Shown here: piece by piece, positions 5,581-14,900 of the stretch
Layout: each line of letters starts with the position of its first letter
How positions within the stretch are numbered: the first letter of the stretch is position 1
IMG/VR virus record: IMGVR_UViG_3300037502_001667
Coordinates: 1-20,745 of that record
From: a virus
Strand: one strand, 5' to 3'
Length of the DNA stretch: 20,745 nucleotides
Program-made: the position numbers and the translations under genes
Notes under the pieces: generated by a model
Seen by the model: the letters and a program-made list of their open reading frames with translations, nothing else
What the model was told of the DNA's origin: nothing
The model's database searches: none

Positions 5581-6188
5581 CCGTTGTCATTGCATCATTT
5601 CATTATGGACACTTAGCCGCACATGCGATAGAAAGCATACTCTGCCAGACTAGAAAGGCAGACAAGATTCTATTCGTTGACGATGCGGCTGGAGACTGTC
5701 AGCACCTTAGAAAACTATATCCTGAGGTAGAGTTTACATTCCGTGACAAAAATCTCGGTGTCGTAGACAACTTTCAGGATATGCTTTTCAAAGTCAATAC
5801 ACCAAAAGTACTGTTTCTAGGCGCAGATAACTGGCTCAGAGCAGACGCACTAGAACTTCTACTAGCACAAGATACAGATATTGTCACATACGATATCATG
5901 GTAACAGGTACTTTGCGTGAAAATATCGCTAGAACGTACCCCACAAGACAGCGGCAAGGCGACTTATACTGGGATCGTACAGGATCGTGGCATGGGTCGA
6001 TGCTATATAATACTACACTTGCCAAAAAAGTTGGTGGGTATGCAAAAGGCACCTCAGTCCATAACACGGAAGAGGACATGGTTCTATGGCAAAGAATGCT
6101 AAAGAAAGGTGCCACAGTTTCTCATGTACCACAAGGACTTCTCTACTACAGGAGACACAGAGAGAACTTTTTCAAATATAAAACCTGA
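5574..6188 (+). CDS. Family 2 glycosyltransferase (short, soluble)
   Basis: A 204-residue GT-A fold protein. It opens VTVVIASFHYG, has FVDDAAGD at 34-41 (nucleotide-binding acids), FRDKNLGVVDNF at 56-67, FLGADNW at 81-87 as the DxD-like metal site, WHGSMLYN near 139-146, and EED (166-168) for the putative catalytic base. No membrane segment is visible, unlike the much longer NodC or chitin synthases. It overlaps the deacetylase by 7 bases, so methyltransferase, deacetylase and glycosyltransferase form one coupled unit. It may transfer a sugar to host surface glycan, a phage structural protein or a small molecule; the acceptor is unknown. Confidence 0.85.
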   Translation: MVTVVIASFHYGHLAAHAIESILCQTRKADKILFVDDAAGDCQHLRKLYPEVEFTFRDKNLGVVDNFQDMLFKVNTPKVLFLGADNWLRADALELLLAQDTDIVTYDIMVTGTLRENIARTYPTRQRQGDLYWDRTGSWHGSMLYNTTLAKKVGGYAKGTSVHNTEEDMVLWQRMLKKGATVSHVPQGLLYYRRHRENFFKYKT

Positions 6189-6202
6189 AAGGAGGGTAAA
6201 AC

Positions 6203-6775
6203 ATGTTTAAGTACATCTTTTATGGGGTGTTCTTTAGTGTTTTCGTTTCCTTGTCTATCATGACAATGGCTTCACTAGCCAGCGACATTGATATTCACGG
6301 AAAACTACCAATCAAGGCAACTTACAACGACCTATCTAAAGACGCCAAAAGGCAGGTCACATGTCTTGCAGAAAACATTTACTTTGAAGCGGCTACAGAG
6401 CCATACAAAGGAAAGAAAGCAGTAGCATTCGTTACAATCAATCGACTACAAACTGGCAACTACGCAAACGATATTTGTGGCGTAGTGTATCAAAAGACTG
6501 GCGGCACTTGCCAATTCTCTTGGTACTGTGATAAGACTGTTACCGCTAAACGCTTGACAATCAAGCATACTACATTGTATAATGAGATATTGGAGTTAGC
6601 AACCTATGTGTTTCTTAACTTCGATAAACTAGAGGACGTAACTAAAGGTTCAACGTATTACCATGCAGTCTACGTCAACCCACAATGGAGACTACAGAAA
6701 GTACATCAAATTGGAAACCACATCTTCTACCGATCTAGAAAAGACAACATTGACAGAGGAAAGAGTATCATCTAA
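6203..6775 (+). CDS. SleB-type cell-wall hydrolase (probable endolysin)
   Basis: A 190-residue protein with an N-terminal hydrophobic segment (residues 4-25, IFYGVFFSVFVSLSIMTMAS) ending near SLASD, either a signal peptide or a signal-anchor-release sequence. The rest matches Hydrolase_2/SleB: CLAENIYFEAATEPYKGKKAVAF with the family's catalytic Glu region, TINR, then CQFSWYCD, then TYYHAVYVNPQW and IGNHIFYR. SleB enzymes are lytic transglycosylases or amidases on peptidoglycan. AAAGGAGGG at 6188-6196 is a strong ribosome-binding site. It is the likeliest lysis enzyme in this window; cleavage of the leader could not be judged. Confidence 0.85.
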   Translation: MFKYIFYGVFFSVFVSLSIMTMASLASDIDIHGKLPIKATYNDLSKDAKRQVTCLAENIYFEAATEPYKGKKAVAFVTINRLQTGNYANDICGVVYQKTGGTCQFSWYCDKTVTAKRLTIKHTTLYNEILELATYVFLNFDKLEDVTKGSTYYHAVYVNPQWRLQKVHQIGNHIFYRSRKDNIDRGKSII

Positions 6776-6776
6776 T

Positions 6777-7016
6777 ATGAACGAAAACGGCGTAAAAATT
6801 TTCATCACCATCGCAGTCTGTGCTACGATTATCATCACAACAGCAATCATTGGTGGATACTACTACAACATGAATGACAGAAATCGTATGTCTCAGAACA
6901 TTGAGAATGCAATCAACAAAGGCGTTGATCCTATCTCTGTCAAATGTGCCTATGAAACTACGGTGAATAGCACTTGTATTGCTTACGCCGCTACTGCGGC
7001 CGCAAAGGCAAAATGA
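6777..7016 (+). CDS. Small single-pass membrane protein (79 aa)
   Basis: The ATG at 6777 follows directly after the SleB stop. An earlier in-frame start lies entirely within SleB and is not used here. Residues 6-28 (VKIFITIAVCATIIITTAIIGGY) form one membrane helix, followed by a polar tail with two cysteines (KCAYETTVNSTCIAYA) and an Ala-rich end. I recall similar small proteins in T4-like phages, with no known function. Its position next to the endolysin makes a holin or spanin-like lysis role possible, but there is no lipobox or second protein to support that. Confidence 0.7.
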   Translation: MNENGVKIFITIAVCATIIITTAIIGGYYYNMNDRNRMSQNIENAINKGVDPISVKCAYETTVNSTCIAYAATAAAKAK

Positions 7017-7264
7017 ATAGCAAAGTCAACTCATTAAAGATACTCACACAAAAAGAATTCGAATCTGCTATCAAAGAAATTATGAAGGTAAAGTCACCAA
7101 TCACTATGATTGATGCAATCCTTCATTTTTGTGAACAGACAAATGTTGAGGTTGAAACTGCCGCATCTCTCATCTCTAACAAGATGAAAGGTGTGATAGA
7201 AAACGAAGCCATCAAACAAAATCTGATTCACAATAATCGTGCGAGATTGCCCATCGGAGAATAA
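7013..7264 (+). CDS. 33: Late-promoter transcription accessory protein, gp33-like
   Basis: An 83-residue protein starting MNSKVNSLKILTQKEFE. The ATG at 7013 forms an ATGA overlap with the preceding gene. The core TMIDAILHFCEQTNVEVETAASLISNKMKG is the pattern of gp33-type co-activators of T4-like phages, followed by a short basic and hydrophobic tail (RARLPIGE). In T4, gp33 binds the RNA polymerase beta flap and links it to the sliding clamp so that late promoters fire. The presence of TATAAATA boxes in this window fits. The assignment is from memory of the family pattern and could be off. Confidence 0.65.
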   Translation: MNSKVNSLKILTQKEFESAIKEIMKVKSPITMIDAILHFCEQTNVEVETAASLISNKMKGVIENEAIKQNLIHNNRARLPIGE

Positions 7265-7270
7265 GTTGTT

Positions 7271-7861
7271 ATGGATGCACTAGAGGCTTATAAACTCTAC
7301 GTTGCGGTGAAGAATCACTTTACTGTTGACTCTTATGACATGTTCAAGTATAATAGAAAAGTCAACGTAACGATGGACTCTTTCCTGAAAAGAAAAGATC
7401 GAATCTTTTTTGCCAAACTAGGTAATCGCAAGGACAAATACCTTGAGGAATTCCTAGTTGCAAATTTTTTACAAGACCCGAAGATTTGGGTAGGCGAACT
7501 ATTATCTGAAGAATGTGAAGAGCGATATAAGGCTTGGAGAAAAAAACAAGAGTCTCTGTCTTATGTCTTTAAGAATGAAATGTCCTTTATAGAAGGATGG
7601 GATGCACAAGAATTGAATGTTTGGTTTAGTACACCTGATGGTGATCATCCAAACGTCATCAAAAAATATCTCAGAAATGAGATATCGCTGGAGACATTAG
7701 TGATATTGAATCAACTTTTAGGTTTTATGAAACAGTATGATAAAGCAATCCGTGATCCCATCTATAAAGGAGTTAGTGACCTATGCCGCAAATACCAGCC
7801 CTTCTTAAAAGTGGACCTCCAGCGACAAAGAAAACAGTTGAGGGAACTGGTGCAGAATTGA
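7271..7861 (+). CDS. 59: DNA helicase loader, gp59
   Basis: A 196-residue, largely helical protein (T4 gp59 has 217). It opens MDALEAYKLYVAVKNHFT, followed by YDMFKYNRKVNVTMDSFLKRKDRIFFAKL and FLVANFLQDPKIWVGELL, which match the gp59 pattern of T4-like phages. gp59 loads the gp41 helicase on gp32-coated forked DNA. Its gene lies directly upstream of gene 32 here, as its partner relation suggests. GGAGA at 7257-7261 is a plausible ribosome-binding site. The C-terminus is strongly basic (LQRQRKQLREL), fitting contact with DNA or the acidic gp32 tail. Confidence 0.88.
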   Translation: MDALEAYKLYVAVKNHFTVDSYDMFKYNRKVNVTMDSFLKRKDRIFFAKLGNRKDKYLEEFLVANFLQDPKIWVGELLSEECEERYKAWRKKQESLSYVFKNEMSFIEGWDAQELNVWFSTPDGDHPNVIKKYLRNEISLETLVILNQLLGFMKQYDKAIRDPIYKGVSDLCRKYQPFLKVDLQRQRKQLRELVQN

Positions 7862-7980
7862 GGGTGAATGTTGGTAGTAAAGTTTGCGCCTTACTATTAC
7901 CCAAGAAAGATGTGTCTGTGCATATAAATAAACATGTAGAGGGCACTCTACATACAAACACACATAGCATCATACTTTAA
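7783..7980 (+). CDS. Possible 65-aa overlapping gene between gp59 and gp32
   Basis: An open frame begins inside the end of gene 59 and ends 43 bases before gene 32. AAAGGAG at 7766-7772 lies ten bases before its ATG. The product starts MPQIPALLKSGPPATKK and has a beta-like second half (ELRVNVGSKVCALLLPKK, DVSVHINKHVEG). It reads through the late promoter and the gp32 leader hairpin. I know no homologue, so it may be a chance frame. The overlap with gp59 coding bases weakens codon-based arguments. Confidence 0.3.
   Translation: MPQIPALLKSGPPATKKTVEGTGAELRVNVGSKVCALLLPKKDVSVHINKHVEGTLHTNTHSIIL
7923..7930 (+). promoter_or_regulatory. T4-type late promoter box upstream of gene 32
   Basis: Exact TATAAATA. 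With +1 thirteen bases from the first T, transcripts would begin at G7936, the first base of a hairpin stem. That gives gene 32 a late transcript of its own in addition to expression from upstream genes, as T4 gene 32 also has several transcripts. Confidence 0.65.
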
Positions 7981-8017
7981 TACATTCAAATACATTTAAT
8001 ACATTTTCATACGGAGA
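7934..8017 (+). promoter_or_regulatory. Gene 32 leader: hairpin, AU-rich repeats and ribosome-binding site
   Basis: A perfect 8-pair hairpin (ATGTAGAG 7934-7941, loop GGCA, CTCTACAT 7946-7953) is followed by about 58 bases with almost no G. This stretch includes three ATACATT repeats at 7980, 7990 and 7999, then GGAGA at 8013-8017 before the ATG at 8024. T4 gene 32 mRNA is autoregulated by gp32 nucleating on a folded 5' element and spreading over an unstructured AU-rich leader. This layout matches that logic, though a pseudoknot partner for the loop was not found. Confidence 0.6.
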
Positions 8018-8023
8018 ATACAT

Positions 8024-8935
8024 ATGGCTACAAATTTTGCAGAACTCAAGCGTTCACGCAACAAGGACTTGGAGAAACTTACTAGCGAAGTCACCAAGTT
8101 GAATAGCAAAGAGGACGGTAAAAAGTCCTACGAAGACACAAGGTTCTGGAAACCTGTTGTCGATAAGGCTGGTAACGGATTCGCTGTTCTACGATTCCTA
8201 CCTGCACCCGAAGGCGAAGACATGCCTTGGGTTCAATTGTTCTCACACTCATTTCAAGGTCCTACTGGACAATGGTACATTGAGAACTCACTCACTACAC
8301 TAAACAAGAAAGACCCAGTTTCTGAGTACAACACTCAGTTGTGGAACTCTGGCAATGATTCTGATAAAGATGTTGCCCGTAAGCAGAAGCGCAAACTGTC
8401 TTACATTGCTAACGTGTACGTTGTCAAAGACCCTGCCAATCCTGATAATGATGGCAAGGTATTCCTCTTCAAGTTTGGTAAGAAAATTTTCGACAAGTTG
8501 AATGACTTGATGAATCCAGAGTTTGAAGATGAAACTCCAGTCAACCCATTTGACCTCTGGGAAGGTGCGAACTTCAAGTTGAAGATTCGTAAGGTTGAAG
8601 GCTATCAGAACTATGACAAATCTGAGTTTGATACCGCTGGCGCATTGTCAGAAGATGACGATGACTTGGAGCGCATTTGGAAGTCTGAGTACAAACTTCA
8701 AGAATTCCTTGAAGAAAAGAACTTCAAGACTTACGATGAACTCAAGGCTAAGTTGAACAAGGTTCTTGGTTTGGATGGTGGTGAGCCTGTCAGCAAGCCT
8801 GCTGGTCCTGCTGTTCGTGCTACAGAAACTGAAGCATTTAAGCCTGCCGCAAAGAAGCCTACTGCTGAGAGTGCATCATGGAATGATGACGATGATGAAA
8901 ATCTGAGTTACTTTGAGAAACTAGCAGAAGATTGA
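8024..8935 (+). CDS. 32: Single-stranded DNA-binding protein, gp32
   Basis: A 303-residue gp32 homologue (T4: 301). The basic N-terminus (LKRSRNKDLEKL) is the cooperativity region. The core has FWKPVVDKAGNGFAVLRFLPAPEGEDMPWVQLFSHSF and the OB-fold segments LSYIANVYVVKDP and GKVFLFKFGKKIFDKL. The C-terminal acidic tail (WNDDDDENLSYFEKLAED) is the domain that recruits partners such as gp59. T4's zinc site (His64, Cys77, Cys87, Cys90) is not conserved: H75 is present, but WYIENS replaces the Cys-bearing segment and the whole protein lacks cysteine. It coats ssDNA in replication, recombination and repair. A strong terminator follows directly. Confidence 0.93.
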   Translation: MATNFAELKRSRNKDLEKLTSEVTKLNSKEDGKKSYEDTRFWKPVVDKAGNGFAVLRFLPAPEGEDMPWVQLFSHSFQGPTGQWYIENSLTTLNKKDPVSEYNTQLWNSGNDSDKDVARKQKRKLSYIANVYVVKDPANPDNDGKVFLFKFGKKIFDKLNDLMNPEFEDETPVNPFDLWEGANFKLKIRKVEGYQNYDKSEFDTAGALSEDDDDLERIWKSEYKLQEFLEEKNFKTYDELKAKLNKVLGLDGGEPVSKPAGPAVRATETEAFKPAAKKPTAESASWNDDDDENLSYFEKLAED

Positions 8936-8953
8936 TCTAACGCTAGAAATAAG

Positions 8954-8978
8954 AAACCCACCGAAAGGTGGGTTTTTT
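8954..8978 (+). terminator. Terminator between convergent operons
   Basis: AAACCCACC (8954-8962), loop GAAA, GGTGGGTTT (8967-8975), with the T run to 8978. It is a good intrinsic terminator for gene 32 transcripts. Read from the other strand the stem is followed by TTTCTTATTTC, so it may also end the tape-measure operon, though less cleanly. It fills most of the 44-base gap between the two stop codons. Confidence 0.88.
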
Positions 8979-8979
8979 G

Positions 8980-11900
8980 TTAGCCTGCTCCGAAAGAGCC
9001 TTGATAATCGTTACCCCATCCATAGCCGCCTGATAGACCTCTATTAGATGAGCCAAGAATTGGATGATAGTCTCTGACGTTATCATCACGCATAACAGTA
9101 ATCGATGTTGGTCTAGAAGCAATAACAGTAGAGTTATCGATGACAGAATTGTTTGTAGTACCGCCACCTTGCTGATATGGTCCCATACCGCCATACTGTT
9201 CACTTAGATATGCACCAGTTGTTCCTGATGCAACTGCGCTTGCGTAACCAACTCCACCAATGCTTGCTTCGCCCGCAATTGCTTGACCTGTGATTGCAGA
9301 AACGATTGGTGATTCTGCAACGGCTTGCATTGCAACGATATCTCTTATACCTTCGCCGTAAGTTACTGCGCCAAGAGACTCATCAACAAACTGTTGAGTT
9401 ACGCCAGGCAAATTCTCTCCAGCGGCTTCTTTAGCCTTCGCTCTGATACTCAATCGAACACCTTCAATGAATGTGTCGTATGACGATGCCAGTGCATTTG
9501 CAGTCTTGAAGTCTCCCGCTTTCATTGCGGCATCAAAGGCAGCCAAGTGTGCATCTTTAGCCGCTTGAAGATCACTATACTTTGTAACGTCAAGAATTGT
9601 AGTCAGATTGGTATTTTCTTTTACAATGTCTGCCATTGCACTCTTAGCCATATCTAGTTTAATCTTCTCAAGTTTTTCTGGACTATAAACTTTACCTAGA
9701 TAGTTTTGCAGAGTGGCTTGCATCTTTTGATCACCACCGAACGCCTCAGTCATCTGAGATTTGACATTCGCCGCAGCCAATCTTGTTGCGGTATCTGTAA
9801 TAGCCATACCAAGAACGTCAGTAATTTCTTCTGCGGTATAGCCAAGCATTCTAAATGCATTGTCAGCGGCTACTGTTGCATTAGCCAAACGTCTAAATGC
9901 GTCCACGTTAGTTTCTAACTTACCCTCAATTTCTTTTCTGTATTGTGTGATTTGAGGATATACACTAGTCAACATGTCTTCGGTGTAACCGACCAACATG
10001 TCTTCAATAGCCTTTTTCTGTTGTTCTGCACTTAGACCTTTTAGTTCAATCTTTACATCTTTGGTAAAGTTTCTAAATGAACTGCTATCTAAACTCAATG
10101 CTTTTGCGCTGTCTTCAACAATCTTAGTGCTGTCGTTGACTGCATTTTGAATAGACTTAACAAATTCAGCATCGGCTGCGGTGTATTGTGTATAGCGTTT
10201 GTCAGAACGATACTTGCCGCCTTTTTCTAAAATCTCAGCATAGTTTTGTAGATTTGTGCCTGAACCTGTTGCTAATGTTCCGGTAATACCCTGACCTGTA
10301 ACTTCTGGTGCTTTACGACCAAACAGTCTATTAACAACTGCACCTACAGTACCTGCGATGAAACCGCCAGTTGGATCAAAGAAAGAACCAATAGCGGCAA
10401 CCGCCTTGCCTGCACCAGACTTATATCCACCAGACAACATACTCTGTAAACTATATGCTAGTGCGGCGTTACCAATAGCACCCATTACAGCGCCGGCTTG
10501 TGCGCCAAATGATGCACTACCGAATGTTGAGTTGGCACCAAACATTTGACTGAATGAAGAACCGCCACCAAACGCAGAACCAGACAAGCCTCCACCGAAA
10601 TCTGTTAGTGCTTGTGATCCGATTTGAGTGCCAAACTTACCAAGACCAGAACCAATCAGACCTGTTGGACTGAACTTACCTGCCATCAACATTGTACCAA
10701 GATTTGACAAACCAGCCATAGCGGCTCCAGGCCCACCGGTGAACAATGAGTTCATAAAGTTGCCTGAGATATTGTTGATGCCTGCTTGCAAGAAAGTGCT
10801 ACCAAGAGTATCGCCTTTCAGACCAAGACCACGACCAATTGCTGAACCTAGAGTGAAGCCGGCGAAGTTCTTTGTGTATCCTATTAAGTTTGCAAACGGA
10901 TTTGCTCCACCCATGCTAACCATTGTAGAACCCGGAGCACCAGAAGCAATGTATGCTTCATTCATTGCTTCCATTTCATTTGCCGGACCGCCTCCAGGAG
11001 TTGTTCCTGACGTTCCTCCAAATGCTCTACCGAAAAGGTTCTTAAATCCATCAAAGATTGCGCCGAAGAATCCTTTACCTTGTTGACCTTGACCAGTAGC
11101 ACCTCTAGCCAATGCATCACCAGCATCCTTTGCTGATGCTTCATCTATTTTAGCGGCAGTTTGTGCGCCAGTAACAAGCAATTGAGAAGACGTTTTTGCG
11201 GCTTCAAATTGTAATCTACTTGATGCCTTTGCACCTTCAAGTAGCATGTTCGCACCCATAGCAGGACCAGCAATGAATGGGTCCATGCCGGCATCGACTT
11301 TGTACATGCCCATACCATCAGGTGCGGCAGCAAACATTCCAGCAAGAGGACCTGTAGAAATATCTGCTAGTGTCTGAGAGAACTGGCCGATAGCAGTATC
11401 AATTCCTTTTTTACCTGTAATAGATTCTAGGAATGTTCTAGCGTCTGTTGCAACACCAGTCATACCAAACACCAAGTCTGCGTATGCTTCTTTCTTATTA
11501 CCCTGCGCAAAGTTATTCAATGCACGGTTTAGCAATCCTGCATCCATACCAAGCGCAGGTGCGATAACTTGATTGACTGCTTGGTTAGCATAACTTCCCA
11601 ACAACTTCTGGAAGATCATGCCCATGCCGCCGCCCTGTTGCTTACCGAACAGTTTTTCACCTAGGCTCTTGAATGATGCGCCAAGATATTTGTCAATGAT
11701 AGAAGAACCACCCATCATAAATGCTTGTGGTCCTGTTACACCTAGATTACCAATTGCGCTTCTTAGTGTGCCTTCATAAATGCTTCTAGCAGTTTGATTA
11801 AATTGCTTGTAAAGATTCTCACGTTCTTGTCTGAATCTTTCATTTTCTGCTTTTACTCTAGCGGCGGCTTCTTCTCTATTTCTAGCATCTCTCTCTTCGT

Positions 11901-14900
11901 TTCTATTCGCTTCTTCTTGTGCAATAGCAATTTGCTGTTCCATCAAAGCGATGCTTTCTTCCTCTCTTCTAACACGTTCAAGTTCACGTTCTTTATCTTC
12001 GGCAGACAAAACTTGTTCGATTGTTACAGGATCGCCTTCAGTTCCTTTTGGTGGTGGCTCACCTCCAGAGGTGGTAGGACCCTGAATGTCTGAGTAATTT
12101 GCGTAGTCTGTAGTGTCTCTGCTACCTCCAGCCAATGCAGAGACAGGACGAATGTTTGGATTTCTATTACCACCGCCATAATAATAACTAGAAGCCTTGC
12201 TTCCGCCTTCCATCTGAACCATTGCTCTCATCACATCAGGCAATAGACTCTCAGGAATTTTATCATTAGGTTTTAGACCAACTGCCGCACCCACAAAATT
12301 AATGTAATTGCCAGTTTTGTTTTCACTAGGAGGTGCATACTTATTAATGAACTGACTTAATGTTAATCCGCTTCGTTGAGTGTCAATGCGCAATTGTTGA
12401 TACATTGCTCTCATGCCTGCTTCAGGCGTATCGAATCTTGCGAATCCTCCTTCACCTCTTGTAGCACCTTCTAGAACATAACCTGGTCTTGTCAATGAGT
12501 CATAATATCTCAGATTGCCTGGATTATTGTTTCTTACAGAGAGCGGTTGCTGTCCTGATGGTGGAGAGTAAGAAGCACCGACCATAAATGGACTTGTAGC
12601 CTCTCCTGGAATGGACACTCCAGGAACTGGAGTTACTGCCGCCGGTGCTGAAGGTCTTCTGTTTGTAACAGCAGGTGGTGCCGCAGTTGTTGCTGGCTGT
12701 GGTGCTGAAGCAGTAGGTGTTGCCGATGCCGTTGATGGCTTTGGTGCGCCCTCATCCATTCTATTGAATGATGCACGTTCAAAGCCTTTCATGTTGTCAA
12801 ACACGGCACCAATTCTAACGCCAAAGACTTCCATACTCTTTAGTTTTTCAACTAAAGAATTGAATGCGTCAATAAAGAAGTTGATTGACGATTCAAATGC
12901 GCCAATCATAATATTAACAAGTTTAGAGATAGGCGCTTTTAGAGTTGCACCAATCAATTCAAATGTTGCAGTAAAGCCTCTCATGAATGAATCGTAGAGA
13001 CCTTTGATACCACCTATCATCTTGTCTGGATTGAAAGTCAAAATGCCGACCATCAATTCAATGACGGATTTCAAACTGCTACCGATTGTTTCAAATGCAA
13101 TCTTAGCGTATGAGCCGATGAACTTGTAGATAGCCATCATTGGCTCTGAGGTTAGGATGCCACCCCAAAATCTGAAGAAGTCCATAATCTGACCGGCAAT
13201 CTCATCTGTCAGTTTAGTGATTGCCGCAGTCATGTCTTTCTGCATTGTTGTTTCTTCGCCTGTCATGAGTTTAGCGAAGAAGTCAATAATGCCGAAGAAA
13301 CTTCCGAAGAAGCCACCAACGAAACCTTTTAGTCTATCTGCAAGTGTAACGTCTTCAGCCGCCTTGCCTAGTGTTTCTGCAAGACCTGCGGTATCGAATG
13401 CAGCCTGTAGACCATCGATTGTAGTGAAGACCCATCCGATAATTGGTAGTGCTTTGACAAACTTACCAATCACTTTCATCATTACGTCTAGGTCTGTTAT
13501 CGATGCTAGGAATCTTCCTAGACCTTTAGTGCCTTCTACGATTGAATCGCCGACACTCTTGACGAAGCCAAATACTTTACCTAATGCTTCGCCGACAGAA
13601 TCGATGACTTTCATCAATCCTTCTGGAATAAGATTCTGTAGTTTCTGTAGTGTTGATGTTGCATCAGCGACTGAGCCAGTGACTTTCGTAATATCTGGCA
13701 CTTGTCTAGTTACGTCAGTTGCTTGTTCGTATGCTCTGATTGCAACCAAATCGTCTGCGGTGCGTTCAAAGCCAGGCTTGTTCATAGCCGCCTTGGCTCT
13801 AGCCGCTAAGTCTGGATCAACGCCAGCGGCGCCTGCGCCAGCAGATGGAAGTTTTGTTCTAATATCAGATACAAATGAACGACCGATATTTGCTAGATCG
13901 TCAGCAATAGTTGCGGCTGCTTTACCGACTGCGCTACCTTTAATTGCATCGGCAATCGCAGTAAATTTTGTATCGATTGCAGAAGTTAGAGTAGCAAACT
14001 TAGTGCTGATTGTGTCACCGAGTTGGTTTGCACTCTTGACAAAATCCATACTCTTGATGCTATCTGAAATAGCAGTCAAGCCTGTAGAGATTGCTACAGG
14101 AATTTTAGCAAATGAAGCCTTGATAGAACCAAACAGTTCATCAATATATTTTACAAGATCGCTTTCTTGAATTGCTTTGACTGCGGCTCTAATCTTACCT
14201 GCAAACTCAGCAGGAAGTGCCTTTATGTCATCAATTAAACTACCAAATGCTTTTCCTAGATTGCTTTCTCTGATGAGTTTAATCAAGTCACTAAAGCCGT
14301 CAGAAATTCCTTGTAGTAGTTTCTGAGCCGCACCTTTTAATGCTTCAAACTTAAAGATATCAGAAAGATTGGACAACAATCTTTGAATTGCTTTTGTTGT
14401 TTCTGGAAGAGCATTTTTCAACACTCCAATCAGATCATCAATCCAACCTCCAAGTTTTGCGGGTATATACTTTAGAAGTTTAGCAAGATCATCAAACAAA
14501 GCGCCAAAGCGAGCCGGTAGATTCTTAAAGAATTTTGCAAGATCACCCAACCAACCGGCAAACTTGCCTGGTAAGTTTTTGAAAAATTTTGCAAGATCAC
14601 TTAGCCAACCAGCGAATTTTCCTGGAAGTTCTTTGAAAAACTTTGCTATGTCATCAAGAAACTTTCCTATTCTTAACTTGAAGTTTTTGAATAGGTCGCC
14701 TAACTTGAATGCCTTTATCAAGTCAAACAGTTTCTCTAGTGCTTTGAGTAGTTTATTGAATCCGTCTTTGAGTGCCTTAGCCAAAGCAAGAAGCGGCGCA
14801 AGTAGATTTTTCCACCAAGAGTCTTCTTTACCCTTACCTAGAAGGGCTTCAAGAATTTTCTTTAGATAGTCATTGCTTTCTTTTTGTTCGCCAAGAATGT

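Noticed and set aside
6663-6776. Longer N-terminus for the small membrane protein
   Set aside because: The extension lies wholly inside the SleB gene; ATG 6777 directly precedes the membrane-helix region.
13217-14170. 317-codon frame opposite the tape measure, and similar frames at 10628-11086 and 12611-12997
   Set aside because: They are antisense shadows of the tape-measure gene, with low-complexity Ser/Ala/Pro-rich products and no ribosome-binding sites.
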